Assembly: GCA_036897625.1 (NCBI GenBank)
Contig: JAYMTA010000151.1
Location: 1-36,994, forward strand
DNA length: 36,994 nt
Direction of reading: 5' to 3'
From: Pelargonium cotyledonis
Taxonomy: Eukaryota; Streptophyta; Magnoliopsida; Geraniales; Geraniaceae
The notes under the pieces were generated by a model. It ran no database searches. It was not told the DNA's origin and saw nothing but the letters and a program-made list of their open reading frames with translations. Below are positions 12,401-23,925 of the stretch, piece by piece. The translations under genes and the position numbers were made by a program. The stretch's first letter is position 1. Each line of letters begins with the position of its first letter.

Positions 12401-13557
12401 TTTTCGAGTTCCAGTTAAATTCTTGCCAATGATGATGGTTGTGATTTGAATTATTTTGCTTTGAAACTTCAGTTCCATAAACGACAGTAAAGATGATAGT
12501 ACTGCTGAGTTTCGCAAATGTATCCGTGTCCTTGGAGATAGAGTTGGGTTCTTGTCTAGACACCGTGAAGAGCTGCTTGACAAGTATCCTAAAGTTGAAG
12601 CTGCAAATGAACAACTCAAGAAGGAATTGGAAGAAAAGAAAGAGCTAGTTAAAACTTTATACCTGAAGCATCAGCTTGAGAAACAGGTAACGTTTTCTTC
12701 ACTTGTTATTGACATTTATTCTAGTTTATTAGTTATTAAGTGACAGAACTAAAATTGGTAGATAAGTTTTTTTTTTGGATTTACATGTATGGTTGATGAA
12801 GGTGTGGATGATTGGTGGTTTGCTTCTTTTAAAGCAGTTACTATGACTAGATATATTTCAAGTACATTATATATGCATATATCCATATGCTTAAAATTGT
12901 TGGAACAAGTAGTTTGTTTTTCACTTCTGAACCGGACTCTGGCTAATATTACCGGTAAATCATTGGTCTGGTCCTGTTGCAACAGAGTTTAGAACCATTG
13001 GATTGTTGTTTCATTTTCGTGTTAGCAACAGATATGTATTAGTATCCATGTATTCTCCTAAATGTTCCTTCATTCTTCCCCCAAACTTAATATTCCGACA
13101 TTGTACATTGATAATGTGCATGACTCTGATTTTGTCCTCTCTAAATTGCTTCATATGTTTGCTCTAGGCTAACAAGGAAAAGATATCTTTTGGTTGTCTG
13201 GAAGTCCACGAGATCGCAGCATTTGTTCTAAACTCAGCTGGGCATTACGAAGCGGTCAATAGGAACTGCACGAGGTACTACCTGTCTGCTGAATCTGTGG
13301 CCTTGTTTGCAGACCATATGCCGAACCGACCAAGCTACATTGTCGGGCAGATAGTGCATATCGAACAGCAGACAGTGAAATCAGCGGCTCCTGCAGCAGC
13401 AACTCATCCCGACCACTTGACATCTGACATAGGCACTGGCCGGTTGACCTTGAATCATTGGAATCCATACGGTCTTCCAGTCGGGTGTGAATACTTTGTA
13501 GTGACAGTAGCCATGTTACCGGATACCTCCATTCATGCATCACCTCCTCCTTCCTGA
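6486..13557 (+). CDS. ATG11: Autophagy-related protein 11 (ATG11/FIP200-type scaffold)
   Basis: Coding exons are 6486-7435, 9256-10900, 11678-11898, 12473-12686 and 13168-13557. They join in frame at GT-AG introns to give 1139 codons, close to the roughly 1150 of Arabidopsis ATG11. The start is the first of two adjacent ATGs; an open GTG-led extension upstream is not used. ATG11 is a cytosolic scaffold that links the ATG1-ATG13 kinase complex to the forming autophagosome and acts in bulk autophagy and mitophagy. Residues about 10-90 form the N-terminal ubiquitin-like region (KLLVHIAENGHSYELDCDEN, later DREVFIF). Residues about 140-470 form the ATG17-like helical region. Coiled coils include MEVENAKLKAELASAIA and the end of exon 2. 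The C-terminal claw-like ATG11 domain is in exon 5 (ISFGCLEVHEIAAFVLN, then SYIVGQIVHIE, then GCEYFVVTVAMLP). Introns 1 and 2 carry a 78-bp duplication and a MITE. Confidence 0.97.
7968..8119. repeat. Direct duplication in ATG11 intron 1, 78-bp spacing
   Basis: Two direct copies start at 7968 and 8046. They share CTATTCAC, then GTAACTCCAGAATGTCAGAC and CATGGTTTTGAATT. Few differences separate them, so the duplication is fairly recent. It is intronic and noncoding. Confidence 0.85.
11383..11590. mobile_element. Degraded Stowaway-like MITE in ATG11 intron 2
   Basis: The left end CCCTCCATTTCAAAATGAGT follows a TA and resembles the Stowaway terminus CTCCCTCCGTCCCAAAA. The body shares ATGAATT(A/G)CCAATAAT and a downstream AAG..GTTACAAC block with the element at 35464-35726, so both belong to one family. 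The right terminus is decayed and its position approximate. Confidence 0.55.
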
Positions 13558-14511
13558 TCACCTGCAGATGTAGACATGATGGAAGAATGAAAGTGTACAT
13601 ATATATAATAACCCCTTTTGGAGACTTCTTTGCTTTCTTTTGTGTACAGAACTGATGATCCTACCTGCTCAGTCTTATTGATATCTCCTTTTTGTTAACA
13701 TGAAGGAAAAAAAAGAAGCTATTTTTCAAGTGCTCTGACCTTTTAAGGGTCCTCATTTCTTGCAGAGATGAATTGGAAGTTGATACATTTTTATTGTGTA
13801 AATCTGTTGAAAGTGCTATTTTTTTAGGTTACCTATTCAGTTTCACATGCATGTTTCAGTCCAGTGTGGTTTAGGTTGATTACATATAACAAAGCCTCTA
13901 AATATTTATCATTCAATTGCTTAATACGTTGCACAACGAGTGTCTTGATTTTCTGTTCGGTAAAACTTAAGATATTAGTTAGTGATTGATTGAGTGCATT
14001 TTTGGTAGCCTAGCACGCGTAAATAAGGAGCATATTCAGTCGATGGCCTTCCTAATTTCATCCACGTCCAGATTTGACGTACCTTTGAGTCTCCTCAAAA
14101 CAATATTGGATCCCTCAAACCTCTCCAACAATCACATTCGAGAAATTATCCTATAAATTACCCCTTGAAGTTCATAGTTCACACATTTAAACTTTTGCTA
14201 GTTATATATCACTACTTGTACTTCACGTTATCGAGTTTTACCCTCACACCAGAGATAAAATTTAGAGGTATGTATTGTTCTAAACTTAACACGTGTTCTG
14301 TTAAAATTTTCATATTACTTGAGAAGTGGTTGTTTTTTGGTATGGATCGAAAAGAATTACCTTAAAAATTAATGTTGGACGACAAAGAGATTTATTTGTG
14401 ATACAAACTGGATGAAAAATAACGCATAAATTTGTTTTTTAAAATTCAATAAGCATTCACAATTCTTACATTTTCATTTGATTTTTTTTAGTTTTATTTT
14501 TTGAAAAATAG
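13558..14511. other. ATG11 3' untranslated region and spacer
   Basis: The first 200-250 bp after the stop are T-rich and probably 3' UTR, though no single poly(A) signal is decisive. The rest is AT-rich spacer without a supportable gene. Confidence 0.5.
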
Positions 14512-14530
14512 AACTTAAACTTTAGTTTTC

Positions 14531-15314
14531 TCTCTACTTCGAAAATTCTAATCGCTTTCTCTGTAGTCCTTCATAAAAGAATTTTATTTGAACCGTCAAC
14601 GATCACTTTTCGATCGGTGGTGGTTCAGTTCTCTTTCTTGCATTATTAGTTTTGAATAAACATCGATTCAAACATATTTGTCTTGATAAATTTTATTCTT
14701 CTGTTTGTTTCATTATCACTATTGGTTCATCTTATACGATTCCTTTACAGATGCCTCGTTATCATATCTGCCTCCACGCCTCTACTATATCTCACTTTGT
14801 GAAAGTGTTTACTACGGGTAGATAATTATTCTCAAGTTATTTTGTATTAAATTGTATTTCAGTATTATTCTTATTTTAAAGTTTGTTTCTATCGTGACAT
14901 GTCTTCCCTTGTTGGAAGTTTGGGTAATTCTTACCTTGTCAGAAGTTTCGGTATGTCTTCCCTTGTTGGAATTTGTTTTGTTATGATTTGAAAGATATTA
15001 TTTAGTACTGCTAAGATGCATTATTATCTGCAAGGATGACGATCAGTTATCGTTGAAACTGATGTTATTCAGGTTGTTGTTGGAGTTGGAACAAAAAATA
15101 TGAAACCAAGATTCTCGGGTTGGGTAGTTACGATTTATTAACTCAATTCTTTAATAGAATATAATTTGTGTATGTGAAGCGGTCTGCGAATGGTGTGGTT
15201 TATGCGATTGTTAGGTCCGCTGCTTCTATGTCAAACGCGCAATTGTAGTCATCGAGTTGTAACCAAATGATATTTATTGAATAAAATATAATATTTTATT
15301 TTTATTAAAAAAAA
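14531..15314 (+). mobile_element. Internally deleted LINE-derived insertion with poly(A) and diverged TSD
   Basis: The segment ends in an A-tract (15307-15316, overlapping the duplication by two bases). It is bounded by a 19-bp direct repeat, 14512-14530 and 15315-15333 (AACTTAAACTT(T/C)A(G/A)TTTTC, two mismatches), read as the target-site duplication of an old insertion. Near the 3' end it codes for the last residues of a LINE RNase H-like domain. At about 784 bp it lacks ORF1 and nearly all of ORF2. Its 5' part is a T-rich leader-like sequence, which points to internal deletion. Confidence 0.65.
15174..15248 (+). pseudogene. C-terminal remnant of LINE ORF2 (RNase H-like)
   Basis: Twenty-four codons and a stop reading VKRSANGVVYAIVRSA and then ASMSNAQL. 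This matches the closing helix of RNase H-like domains at the end of plant LINE ORF2, typically written RxANxVAHxLAR. A noncoding tail with poly(A) follows directly, as expected of a LINE 3' end. Nothing of the reverse transcriptase survives upstream. Confidence 0.7.
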
Positions 15315-15333
15315 AACTTAAACTTCAATTTTC

Positions 15334-16119
15334 AAATATTTTGACTAAAATGAAAATCCAACTGAACTTGAACAATGTTTTTTTGGTATATACCATTGGT
15401 TTTTAACCACAAACTCGCGATTGACACGTTTACAGTCACTAACTCTCGTTCGTTCAAGAATAAGTCAGAGTTAAGTCTCATTCCTATCACGTCTGTTACG
15501 GGGGATTGGTCGCAAGTGCTCTTCGCCTTTGTAAGTTGTAAAGCTTGGTTTTGGGTATATTTTCTTTCTTTTTTCCTCCGTCAAGCAAGCGTCGAACAAT
15601 GTTTTGTTTCTCTTACTCAGTCACTATAATTGAATCTGCAACCATGAAAGGCCCACAGAAACCCACATCATGAAACCCTCTGTTCAGACCAGATGAGGAA
15701 GGAGCTACGTTGTAACAACTGAGTCATCTGGTACTCACTTCTTTTCCTAGGGCATATTTGATTTCTTTTTCAATTTTTATATTAGCTTATACTATAATTC
15801 TTGTCTGTTGATATTGTTGTTTCAATTTCATTATGCAACTGATTAAGCTATATATATTTTAGAGAGCAAGAGTCTTGTCTAAGTTATTAGTGAATGACAC
15901 TCAATTCAATTGGATCTCTGCTCCCGCAAATTCATTGGGGCACGGGTTTGATTGATAAACAGTGACCCGTCATCTTATCATGAGATTCTTATTTCTCATT
16001 ATACAATGGGAATGGGGTATATTATGATATGTAGTTCTAGTGTTTGATATTTTTCGCACATTGGAGAAATGAACCTTATTTGTGTTTCCTTGTTTTTACA
16101 TGCTTGCCGGTGAACCTCA
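15334..16119 (+). other. Spacer and probable 5' leader of the RING-H2 gene
   Basis: No protein-coding gene is supported here. CCTTT|GTAAGTTG near 15530 and CATCTG|GTACTCAC near 15730 look like donors, so one or two noncoding leader exons may precede the coding exon at 16120. These are guesses from consensus only. Confidence 0.35.
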
Positions 16120-17665
16120 ATGGTAGCAGCCCATTCCAAACTGCAATCACTTCAGAAGATGGGTAAAAATGCATTAGCAGCTCCCTGTACATGCTTCGTT
16201 TTGTGAAAAAATAATATAATAAAGCAAATGCCTGGCCCTTCTGAAAATTCATTGAAACAGCAATCGGGTTTGCTGTGAGTTTTTCTGTGCAAGTACCTTA
16301 GATGATGCTCCATGCTTTGCAGGTAAACCAGATTGATCTCAACAGCAGCAGATGTATGTACAACCAGTTATACGAGTCATACTTATACAACTGCATCTCC
16401 ATGCCAGTTTTGTCGAGAGAAGAAGTCTCTTGCTCCCAATTCTTCTAAATGTCGGTCAAAGCGAAAAACTGCTCACAACCATAATATTGTTTGGGATGGA
16501 TTATCCTCAGGTTTGCTTTACTTTTGCTCTCCCAATTTGTAATTGCTCCTTGCAAATATCCTAGATCCATTAATTTCTGAGTGATGCTTTAGCTTAAATT
16601 GTATGGTTATTTATTTTGTGAGAGGACATAGTTGTCCAAGACAATGAATAGAATTATTATGTCTCTTGATCCCATTCTCTGCTGGTTATTGCTTATGAGG
16701 GTATATTTGGTCTAAACATTACTCTCTAGTTTAATTCACAAATTGTAAGCACCAAAGATAATTCATATTCTAAATAAGTGGCCTCAAGTGGAAAAGAGTT
16801 CTTGCTCAGCCAGCAATACTGCTGTAGTGAGCACGTTCCTGTTCAATACTTTTATTTTAAAATTGAAACCAAATACATTAGTTCAAGCTTAAACTAAAAT
16901 ATCTATACCTGTTTGAGACATCGAAATGTGCATAAAGCCTGATACTATTTCACCACCAAATATAGTTCCATATTAAGAATTAAATCAAAATATGGAAACC
17001 TGTATCCAAAAGGACCAAAACATAAACTAAAATACTGTCAATGGTTCAAATAAATGCCTCAAATAGGGAGCACGGAAAAGTTTGTTGATTATAATAAATT
17101 GTAACATTTTTTTTCTCAATAAGCATATGCAGATGAACTGTGAATCATTTTTCAGTTAATTAAGCAATAATGATATATATGTTCTAGGACCCTAAACTCC
17201 AAAGATCGTAAATGGGGACTGTGCCCAAACAGCCTTAAAAATCTCGACTTTATGTCAACTTGGTCATGAACAATGCATACTTAAACCAAAAAGGGAATTC
17301 AGAAACGCCAAGTCATTAAACGTTATCTCCGTATAAATGGTAAGAGCTTTATTGGGTTCTGTTGCCCTGGTTTGATAATATAAATATCATATTCTGTAGC
17401 ATTATCACTTATCGGAAAAATGTCTTTTGTAGTTAATGACGAACCCAATGAGCCGCCCAGTGAACCAGTTGGGCAGAATTGCTGGATATGCGAGGCTGAT
17501 CTCTCAAATCCTCCCCCAGATAGAGAGGCTGAGTCTTCTAGCCTTCCAGAGGTCGCTGTTTTGGCATGTGGCCATGTCTTTCACAGTATGTGCTTGCTCC
17601 TTGTCACACCTGAAGAGCAGTTCAGAGATCCTCCATGCTTCGTATGTGCGAATAACTTGTCCTGA
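16120..17665 (+). CDS. Small RING-H2 finger protein, putative E3 ubiquitin ligase
   Basis: Modelled exons are 16120-16162, 16352-16510 and 17433-17665, joining in frame to about 144 residues. The last exon is the firm part. It holds CWIC, then LACGHVFHSMC, then PPCFVC, a complete C-x2-C...C-x-H-x2-H-x2-C...C-x2-C RING-H2 pattern. RING-H2 domains bind two zinc ions and recruit E2 enzymes, so ubiquitin ligase activity is inferred. The loop between the second and third ligands is longer than in ATL-type RINGs (about 28 residues). The middle exon adds a Cys/Lys-rich segment (CQFCREKKSL...CRSKRK). No membrane segment is present. The acceptor of exon 2 is a CAGCAGCAG run, so one or two alanines may be added. 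The start at 16120 is the least certain point, and the gene may have further upstream exons or be a truncated copy. Confidence 0.6.
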
Positions 17666-19296
17666 ATCTCTTTGTAGATTACTTTTTTCAAGTTTCGTGT
17701 TGTTCACTCTTTATTGTTTGCTGCTAAATTATTGACAGAAAAAGGATCTAAATCATACAATAGGAACTGTTTAGTGCATAAAAATTGATTGGTGAATTCA
17801 CCATGCTCTTATGATGGCAAAAAATGGTGACAATTAATGTGATTACAAAGTTTGTTTGGAAAGTAGTGATGTTATGTATTTTACAAATGTGGTTCTAACT
17901 TTTGTATCTTGATCTGTTGTGTATCTTGTTGTGGATTGATTTACCATGGTGATTTATTATTCATCAACAGAACTATAATACTCTCTCTGCATCTCTAGAT
18001 GTGTAAATATGTGTAGGAAGAAATTGAGAGTTAGCAATTCAAAATCATAGAATTGTAAATTCTGTTGGATGAGTTTTGGGAATTTTCGTGATATCCCCAA
18101 AATAAATGTGCAAAATTTCATTTGGCATATGTTTATTTGATCAAAGGCAAAACTGTGTATCGAGTTGAAAATGGAGATCGGGTTTTTTCAAGACTTGGTT
18201 TTGACATTGATACCCAAGTTTACTGAAATGGTATCTGAATCACTCTCAAGTTCCTTCTAAGGATGAGTTTTCCTATTATCGGGGATTGTAATATCCCCGT
18301 AATCTCTGTTAAGTTTATCAATTCTGCTTCAATGCCTGGTAATGGAGTTTTGCTTAAGAGCTGGTGGCATTTGTATAGGTTTGGCTGTTACTTGACTGAA
18401 CTCAAGAGTTGAGTCCTTGTTGATTTGATTATTTTTTTATGGTTATCTTGAAACATCACCTGAAGATTATTCCTCTGTTTCTACTTCCACATTGTCTTCC
18501 AGTTCCACTAGGATAAAGATTTAAGACTTCAAGAGCATAAGCATTTAGGCAGCTTTATATCAAATTATGGATTTTTGCCAAATCACTGTTGGATATGCTT
18601 CAAGCTTTAATTAAATTCTTCCAAATCTTTTCTGAAAGAAACTTTCCTTCTTTAATATCCATCAAATTCAAAATCACTTTCTTCATCTAAGGGATTTGAT
18701 GCACTTTCCTGGCAGGAAGACATTGGGAGGATAATCAGACAAGTTTTCAGTATGAATCATTCTTTTCAAATCCTGAAAATTTGATCATCATTTGCCCCCC
18801 TTTTTTTGTGCATGTATTTAGAGATAACTTGCTAAGTTAAGCCAAACAATCCAGGCATTGACAGAAGGGTGTGGATACAATTATTTGGTTTGTATAAATT
18901 CACTCTGGTGGGTACATGTAAAACTTTAAAGGGTGTCATTATTTCATTGATGCAATCTCAAGCAATCAAATTTATTTAATGGGTTTTGCTTCAATGGAGG
19001 TTTTGAGAAGAAACATATCACGTGATCCAATATAAGTGACAAAGATACTGTTTTGTGAACACTTTTACATACAGGAATATCTGGTCCCTTGTGGACTGTA
19101 GAGGATAAAACATGCCAAGAGCTACAACACCTAATAATTACATGAAGGCATGTTTCAGGATTCTTCATCAATACAAAATTCAGAATCTGATCACTTCCTG
19201 AGGTTTCAAACAACAATCACGCATCCCTTCAAAAGACACCCGATAGAATCTAGTTTGGTTATACAGCATCTGAAATATGTATAGCATGAGTAGCGG
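17666..19296. other. Spacer between convergent genes
   Basis: Contains the 3' ends of the RING-H2 gene (+) and the ASG1-family gene (-). It is T-rich, with stops in all frames and no recognisable gene or terminal repeat. The 18480-18720 stretch looks like old decayed sequence but I cannot assign it. Confidence 0.5.
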
Positions 19297-22200
19297 TTAT
19301 CTAGCTTGACTCTCACCATCCTCTTCTGATATGTTAAACAAAAACTTGGGGAGAGATGCAATTCGAGGGAGATGAAGGAGTAGATCGCTAAATGAGTCCT
19401 TCCTTGACATTCCCGGAGCCTGCTTGGAGCAAGAGACATCCTTCGATTCCCCTTCACATGCCTTGATATCTTTGTTCTTGCAGTCTTCTCCTGCCTCAGG
19501 AGTCTGTTTACTCTGAAAATCATTGCCATCATGAGGCCCTTCAAAGCTCTCCCCATAAGCCTGCAAGTTCTGCAACGACGGAGAGTCCTTTTGCAGAAGG
19601 CAACACAGGGAATTAACCCTTGACATAAGTTTCTCATTAGATGGTGTTGTTAACTGAGTGTCACTAAGCAGGTACTGGGCAATGCTCTCCAGCATTTCCT
19701 GGCAATCTGAACCATCCTCAGTGAAATCTGGATTTCCAGCAGTCATCTGCTCTGAGATACAATGTCCAAGGTGGTTCACAAGATCACTCATTGACATAGA
19801 TGGGTGGAGCCCCGGCACTTTCAACTTGTCCCAATTATTCTTAAGCCCTTTGGAATCTGTTGCTTCAGAATTCCCATTTCCCTCAATTTCACAAGTATCC
19901 ATCACTAACATCACAAGAGGAGAAACAGTAAAATCATTTGGCAATAGCAATCGGTGGCTAACAAGAACAAAATATATCTTCCCACCCTATTCAGCATTGA
20001 GTTCTTTAGTCCAAACATCCCTTTCTAATGAACATATGTAGTAAATAGTAATGATAACATGAGTTGCATTGCATGGCTACACTAGTAGATGTACGAGGGA
20101 TGATGACCCCTCAACCAATGCATGATATGGACGCCCAAATGTATTGGCTGATAATTGATATGCTAGTGTTCTTGTACAAAAGTACAAAACAAAGAGTTGG
20201 TCATCCTGGGATTCATAAAGCTCAAGAATGTCTATAATATATTCAGCAGGGTAATATCCCTTGAATGATCTTCATTTAACCACACTTTCAAATATAATGG
20301 TCATGCACATGCAGATGCAATTTTAGCAACAAATGTTGGCCATGTGAGCAAATTTCTAATACATATTGAGAACTATACATTTACACCGGTTGTTTTAAAA
20401 GTAACACGGCTTCTAAAAGTACTAAAGACATAAAGAGTTTCGGATAACAAAAGAATCTAGAGTAATTAGATCATGCCTACCATGTTAAATAGATCGTATG
20501 AGATGCTTAAAACCAAAACGTGTTAATTTTGTACCTGAGCTAGGAGAAGGAGCTTCACGAGACCATTGTTCCAATCCCATACCAGAATGCTCTGACAGAT
20601 CCATATTTAAGGAAGATGATTGAGATTGTGCTGGTGATGATGTATCCTGGAGCCTAGATACTGCAGATCCTTTACCAGAATCCACATGATCAAAACCATG
20701 TCTTTTGGAATCTTCCGGGTCCTCAAAAACAGAAGGTCGTGATTCAAAATATGGTGAGTCCAGAACTATCTCAGGCTGTCGACTTAAAAAGTTGAGACGC
20801 ATGTCACATTGAATAAGCTTGTCAAAATGTTTGTTCAACAACCCTTGTGGACACTCAAGAAAATGTTGCCTGCAAAGCAAATCATATGAAATTGTCATTA
20901 ATGTCTATGTACCAAAATTTACAAACTGAATGCTCAAGCATAATATATAACAATTTTTCACTTAAAAATAAACATAATAAAAAATTGCTCCAAACGGTCA
21001 GTTGATGACGGATCTATAAAAAGACATGATGTGTGGCTAGATTTATTAATATATCATAGAGGCTCAAATACTAGTACTTTGATTCTGAATGAGTCAAAAT
21101 GCACAATCAGAAAGAAAAGACCATGCAGAATCATAGTTAACTTAAGGCACACAAACATTGCAACATTATCTTAGCCACAAGGTTAAAAGATTATTATTTA
21201 ATTCAGTTGCTTGAAGAAAGCACGTGATGTTAGAGGAAAAATTATGAGCTTGTAGACACTCACAATGGAAGGACTATAACCAGAAAATAGTAAGACACTA
21301 ATAGCAAATTATAGATGATAGAATGAGCAAATGAAAATGCAGAGTATAACTGCGTGGATCGTGATTTGAACATCATCCAGCAAGAGAAAACTATTTGCTC
21401 AGACTTTACCATCTGACAGATATGTACACCAATTGTACCTGTGTAAGCTAGCCTGTCCATCTGTAAAATCAGCTGTTGCCTGCCATAAAGTGTGCTTCCT
21501 AGGCTGGGGGTTGGTCTCCCTGAAGAAAAGAGGCTGTCTAGCCAGCTGCACCAATAGAAAAAGGGAAGTATCTTAATAAAAAATTACACTAACATATGTG
21601 CTAATATTCTATTCAATACACACAAATCATTACCACAACATTCAATTTTCCAGGACCATCTTCTGGACAGTTGGCCTTCAAAGCCATAATATCCGACCAT
21701 TGAATTTCAATTTTACTTTTGAGACCTCCTTCAAGAACTTCCCAAACGAGTTTGTGCTTCGCGAAGTAACACTTTGCAACCAAATCACCTTCATATCTTG
21801 ATTTATACTGTCGAACATTATATATTTCATCAGAACCAGAAAAAGCTCTATATGCGATAAAATACCCTTAAAAAAATTGTTGTAGAGTACCTCCCAACGA
21901 CCAATTTTTAAGAGTGAAGCTGCAAAGTTTGAAGCCTTTAGCTTGTCAGTGGTAACCGAAGAAGTGACACCTTTACTCTCCGTTTTAACTCCAGAGTTGA
22001 AACTCTGACTTGGTGTTGCTTCTGCAGATGAACCACTCCCTTGAGAGAGCTTCATTTGAATCAAATCCAACAACGAGGGGCTCTTCCTCAGCCGCAAACC
22101 TAAGGGACTAGGCTCATCAAGTGGGTTATATTGAGAAGGTGGTATTGGCAACACATTTGCTCCAGATCCCCACTGTAAATTTATCAACAAGATTATAAGA

Positions 22201-23037
22201 TATACTAAAACCGTGAAAAAAATAAAAATGCTAAGCATGTAGTTGCAAACCAAATCCTGAAAATAGCTCCTGAATTCCCTATGTTTTCCCTTAATTCAGA
22301 TTCAGAAACTCCAACCTCACACCTACACAAGACCCTAGAAAACCCTATGATCTCCGAGCCCGAGCCACCAGCCAGTGGCAGCTCTCAAGACACCCAAGTT
22401 AAGGACCAAAAACCTCAATAAAAGTTGAAGCAAAATTGTACACATGCTGAAAGCTGAACAAACTAGTCCTCAATCATATAATCTTCCCGAAAACAAGTAA
22501 CAGAAATCAACACAACCAAAGGTAAAAATCATACAGGGACACACCAATTACTAAATAAAGAACACATCAACACTGTTTTTGGCTGCTGATTTCACTGAGA
22601 TAAGCATGTCAAAGAAAACAATAATTCATTGAACAGCAAACAATAATACTTAGTGTCAGCCTCAGTGAAGAGGGTTTTTTTAAGGGCTGAAGCTGAAATT
22701 TTCATTTTCCTTCTAAGTTTTGCTTTTCACCAACACCAAAACATCATTAAACCCCCCAAAAAAACCGTATTTTTAGATTCAGGTAACCTGTTAATTTCCA
22801 CAAACAGCGGCAACAATAAGAACTAAAACCTAAATATTTATCGACCCACTGCAACCAAACAGACAATAATTGAGGCAATACCTGTTCAGAAGGAGAAGAT
22901 TTCTTAGATAGCTTGTTAAGGGGACCATGCTCGTCCTCCAAGGGATCCTCGATCTCCAATTTCACCGGAACCTTGTCCCGACAGGAGGCTGTCGCGGGGT
23001 CCGGTCGGAGATTCCCAGATTGAATCGACTGAACCAT
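19297..23037 (-). CDS. ASG1: ASG1-family (ALTERED SEED GERMINATION 1-like) protein
   Basis: Coding exons in transcript order are 23037-22882, 22172-21891, 21807-21634, 21545-21439, 20869-20535 and 19904-19297. All junctions fit GT-AG and keep frame, giving 553 residues. I recognise the plant-specific family from its core: PLDEPSPLGLRLRKSPSLLD (exon 2), YKSRYEGDLVAKCYFAKHKL (exon 3), IQWSDIMALKANCPEDGPG (exon 3) and RQPLFFRETNPQPRKHTLWQ (exon 4). Arabidopsis has two members, ASG1 and a chromosome 4 paralogue. ASG1 is reported as a salt- and ABA-responsive gene affecting germination; its biochemical role is unknown. The N-terminus has an acidic patch next to lysines (EIEDPLEDEHGPLNKLSKK). LGLRL (residues 76-80) fits the LxLxL repressor pattern, a weak hint only. 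The start is the internal ATG at 23037, not the GTG-led extension upstream. Three G-boxes lie upstream. Confidence 0.93.
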
Positions 23038-23184
23038 GGAAACGGAAATCACGGAAAACGAAATAGCGACTGGATCAAAAATCTGAAAACCCTATGCGAT
23101 GTGGGATTTTGGGCGCAGACAAAGAGAAATGGGCGAGATGTTAATGGGACGCGTGAGAGAGAAAGAGGTATCTTCGACGGCGAG

Positions 23185-23352
23185 CACGTGCGAGGATGCG
23201 TGATGGAGGCCGACTCGCACGTGCGAAATGGCCAAAGTCGGGGTGGTATTGTCAAACTCAAACTCAAACCCAAACACGGTATGCGAATGGATAAAATGTG
23301 GGGTCGGCTTTTGTTTCCAATGACGGCGGTGGTTGGTAGGGCCTGACACGTG
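23185..23352 (-). promoter_or_regulatory. Three CACGTG G-boxes upstream of the ASG1-family gene
   Basis: CACGTG occurs at 23185-23190, 23218-23223 and 23347-23352, that is 150-310 bp upstream of the start codon. The most distal sits in ACACGTGGC, a strong ABA-response element context. Some may lie in the 5' UTR because the transcription start is unknown. G-boxes bind bZIP (ABF/AREB) and bHLH factors, which fits the reported ABA response of ASG1. Confidence 0.6.
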
Positions 23353-23422
23353 GCAACTGAAATTGGAGGCTGCCTTGTTCTCCGAGTAGACAGCATGTCA
23401 AAGTAAATAATTACTAAGAGTA

Positions 23423-23517
23423 GTAATAAAATAAAATCAGTAAAAGTCAAATTTGAATTAATTTTTTGAATTTTTTATTATTCTATATTTTTTTTTAGTT
23501 CTTTTAGTGTTTTTTTT

Positions 23518-23560
<43 letters not shown>

Positions 23561-23865
23561 GAGAGAGAGAGAGAGTAATAAAATAAAATCAGTAAAAGTC
23601 AAATTGATATAGAAGTTGAGCTTTTAACACTTTTGAATTAATTTTTTGAATTTTTTATTATTCTATGTTTTTTTTAGTTCTTTTAGTCTATAACAGAAAA
23701 TGTCATTTAGTGAGATACGTAGAGGGCGCATGTTCAGTAAAAGTCAAATTGATATAGAAGTTGAGCTTTAACACTTTTGAATTTTTTATTATTCTATGTT
23801 TTTTTTAGTTCTTTTAGTCTATAACAGAAAATGTCATTTAATGAGATACGTAGAGGGCGCATGTT
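23423..23865. repeat. Three-copy tandem duplication
   Basis: Copies begin near 23423, 23575 and 23735. All share CAGTAAAAGTCAAAT and GAATTTTTTATTATTCTAT. The second and third also share GATATAGAAGTTGAGCTTT and AGATACGTAGAGGGCGCATG. The third lacks about 14 bp found in the second. Polypurine tracts lie between and beside the copies, which probably helped unequal exchange or slippage. Confidence 0.85.
23521..23575 (+). repeat. (GA)n microsatellite
   Basis: Fifty-five bases of nearly perfect GA dinucleotide with one T interruption near 23558, about 0.5 kb upstream of the ASG1-family start codon. It is probably polymorphic in length. Confidence 0.95.
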
Positions 23866-23875
23866 CATTTTTTTT

Positions 23876-23891
23876 GCGAGAGAGAGAGCAT

Positions 23892-23925
<34 letters not shown>
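23876..23925 (+). repeat. Second (GA)n microsatellite
   Basis: Two GA runs, 23876-23888 and 23897-23925, separated and followed by GCATAATGC, so the GA-plus-flank unit is itself duplicated. Confidence 0.9.

Noticed and set aside
22927-23346. 139-codon plus-strand frame
   Set aside because: It overlaps exon 1 and the promoter of the ASG1-family gene antisense; it is a shadow of that GC-richer region.
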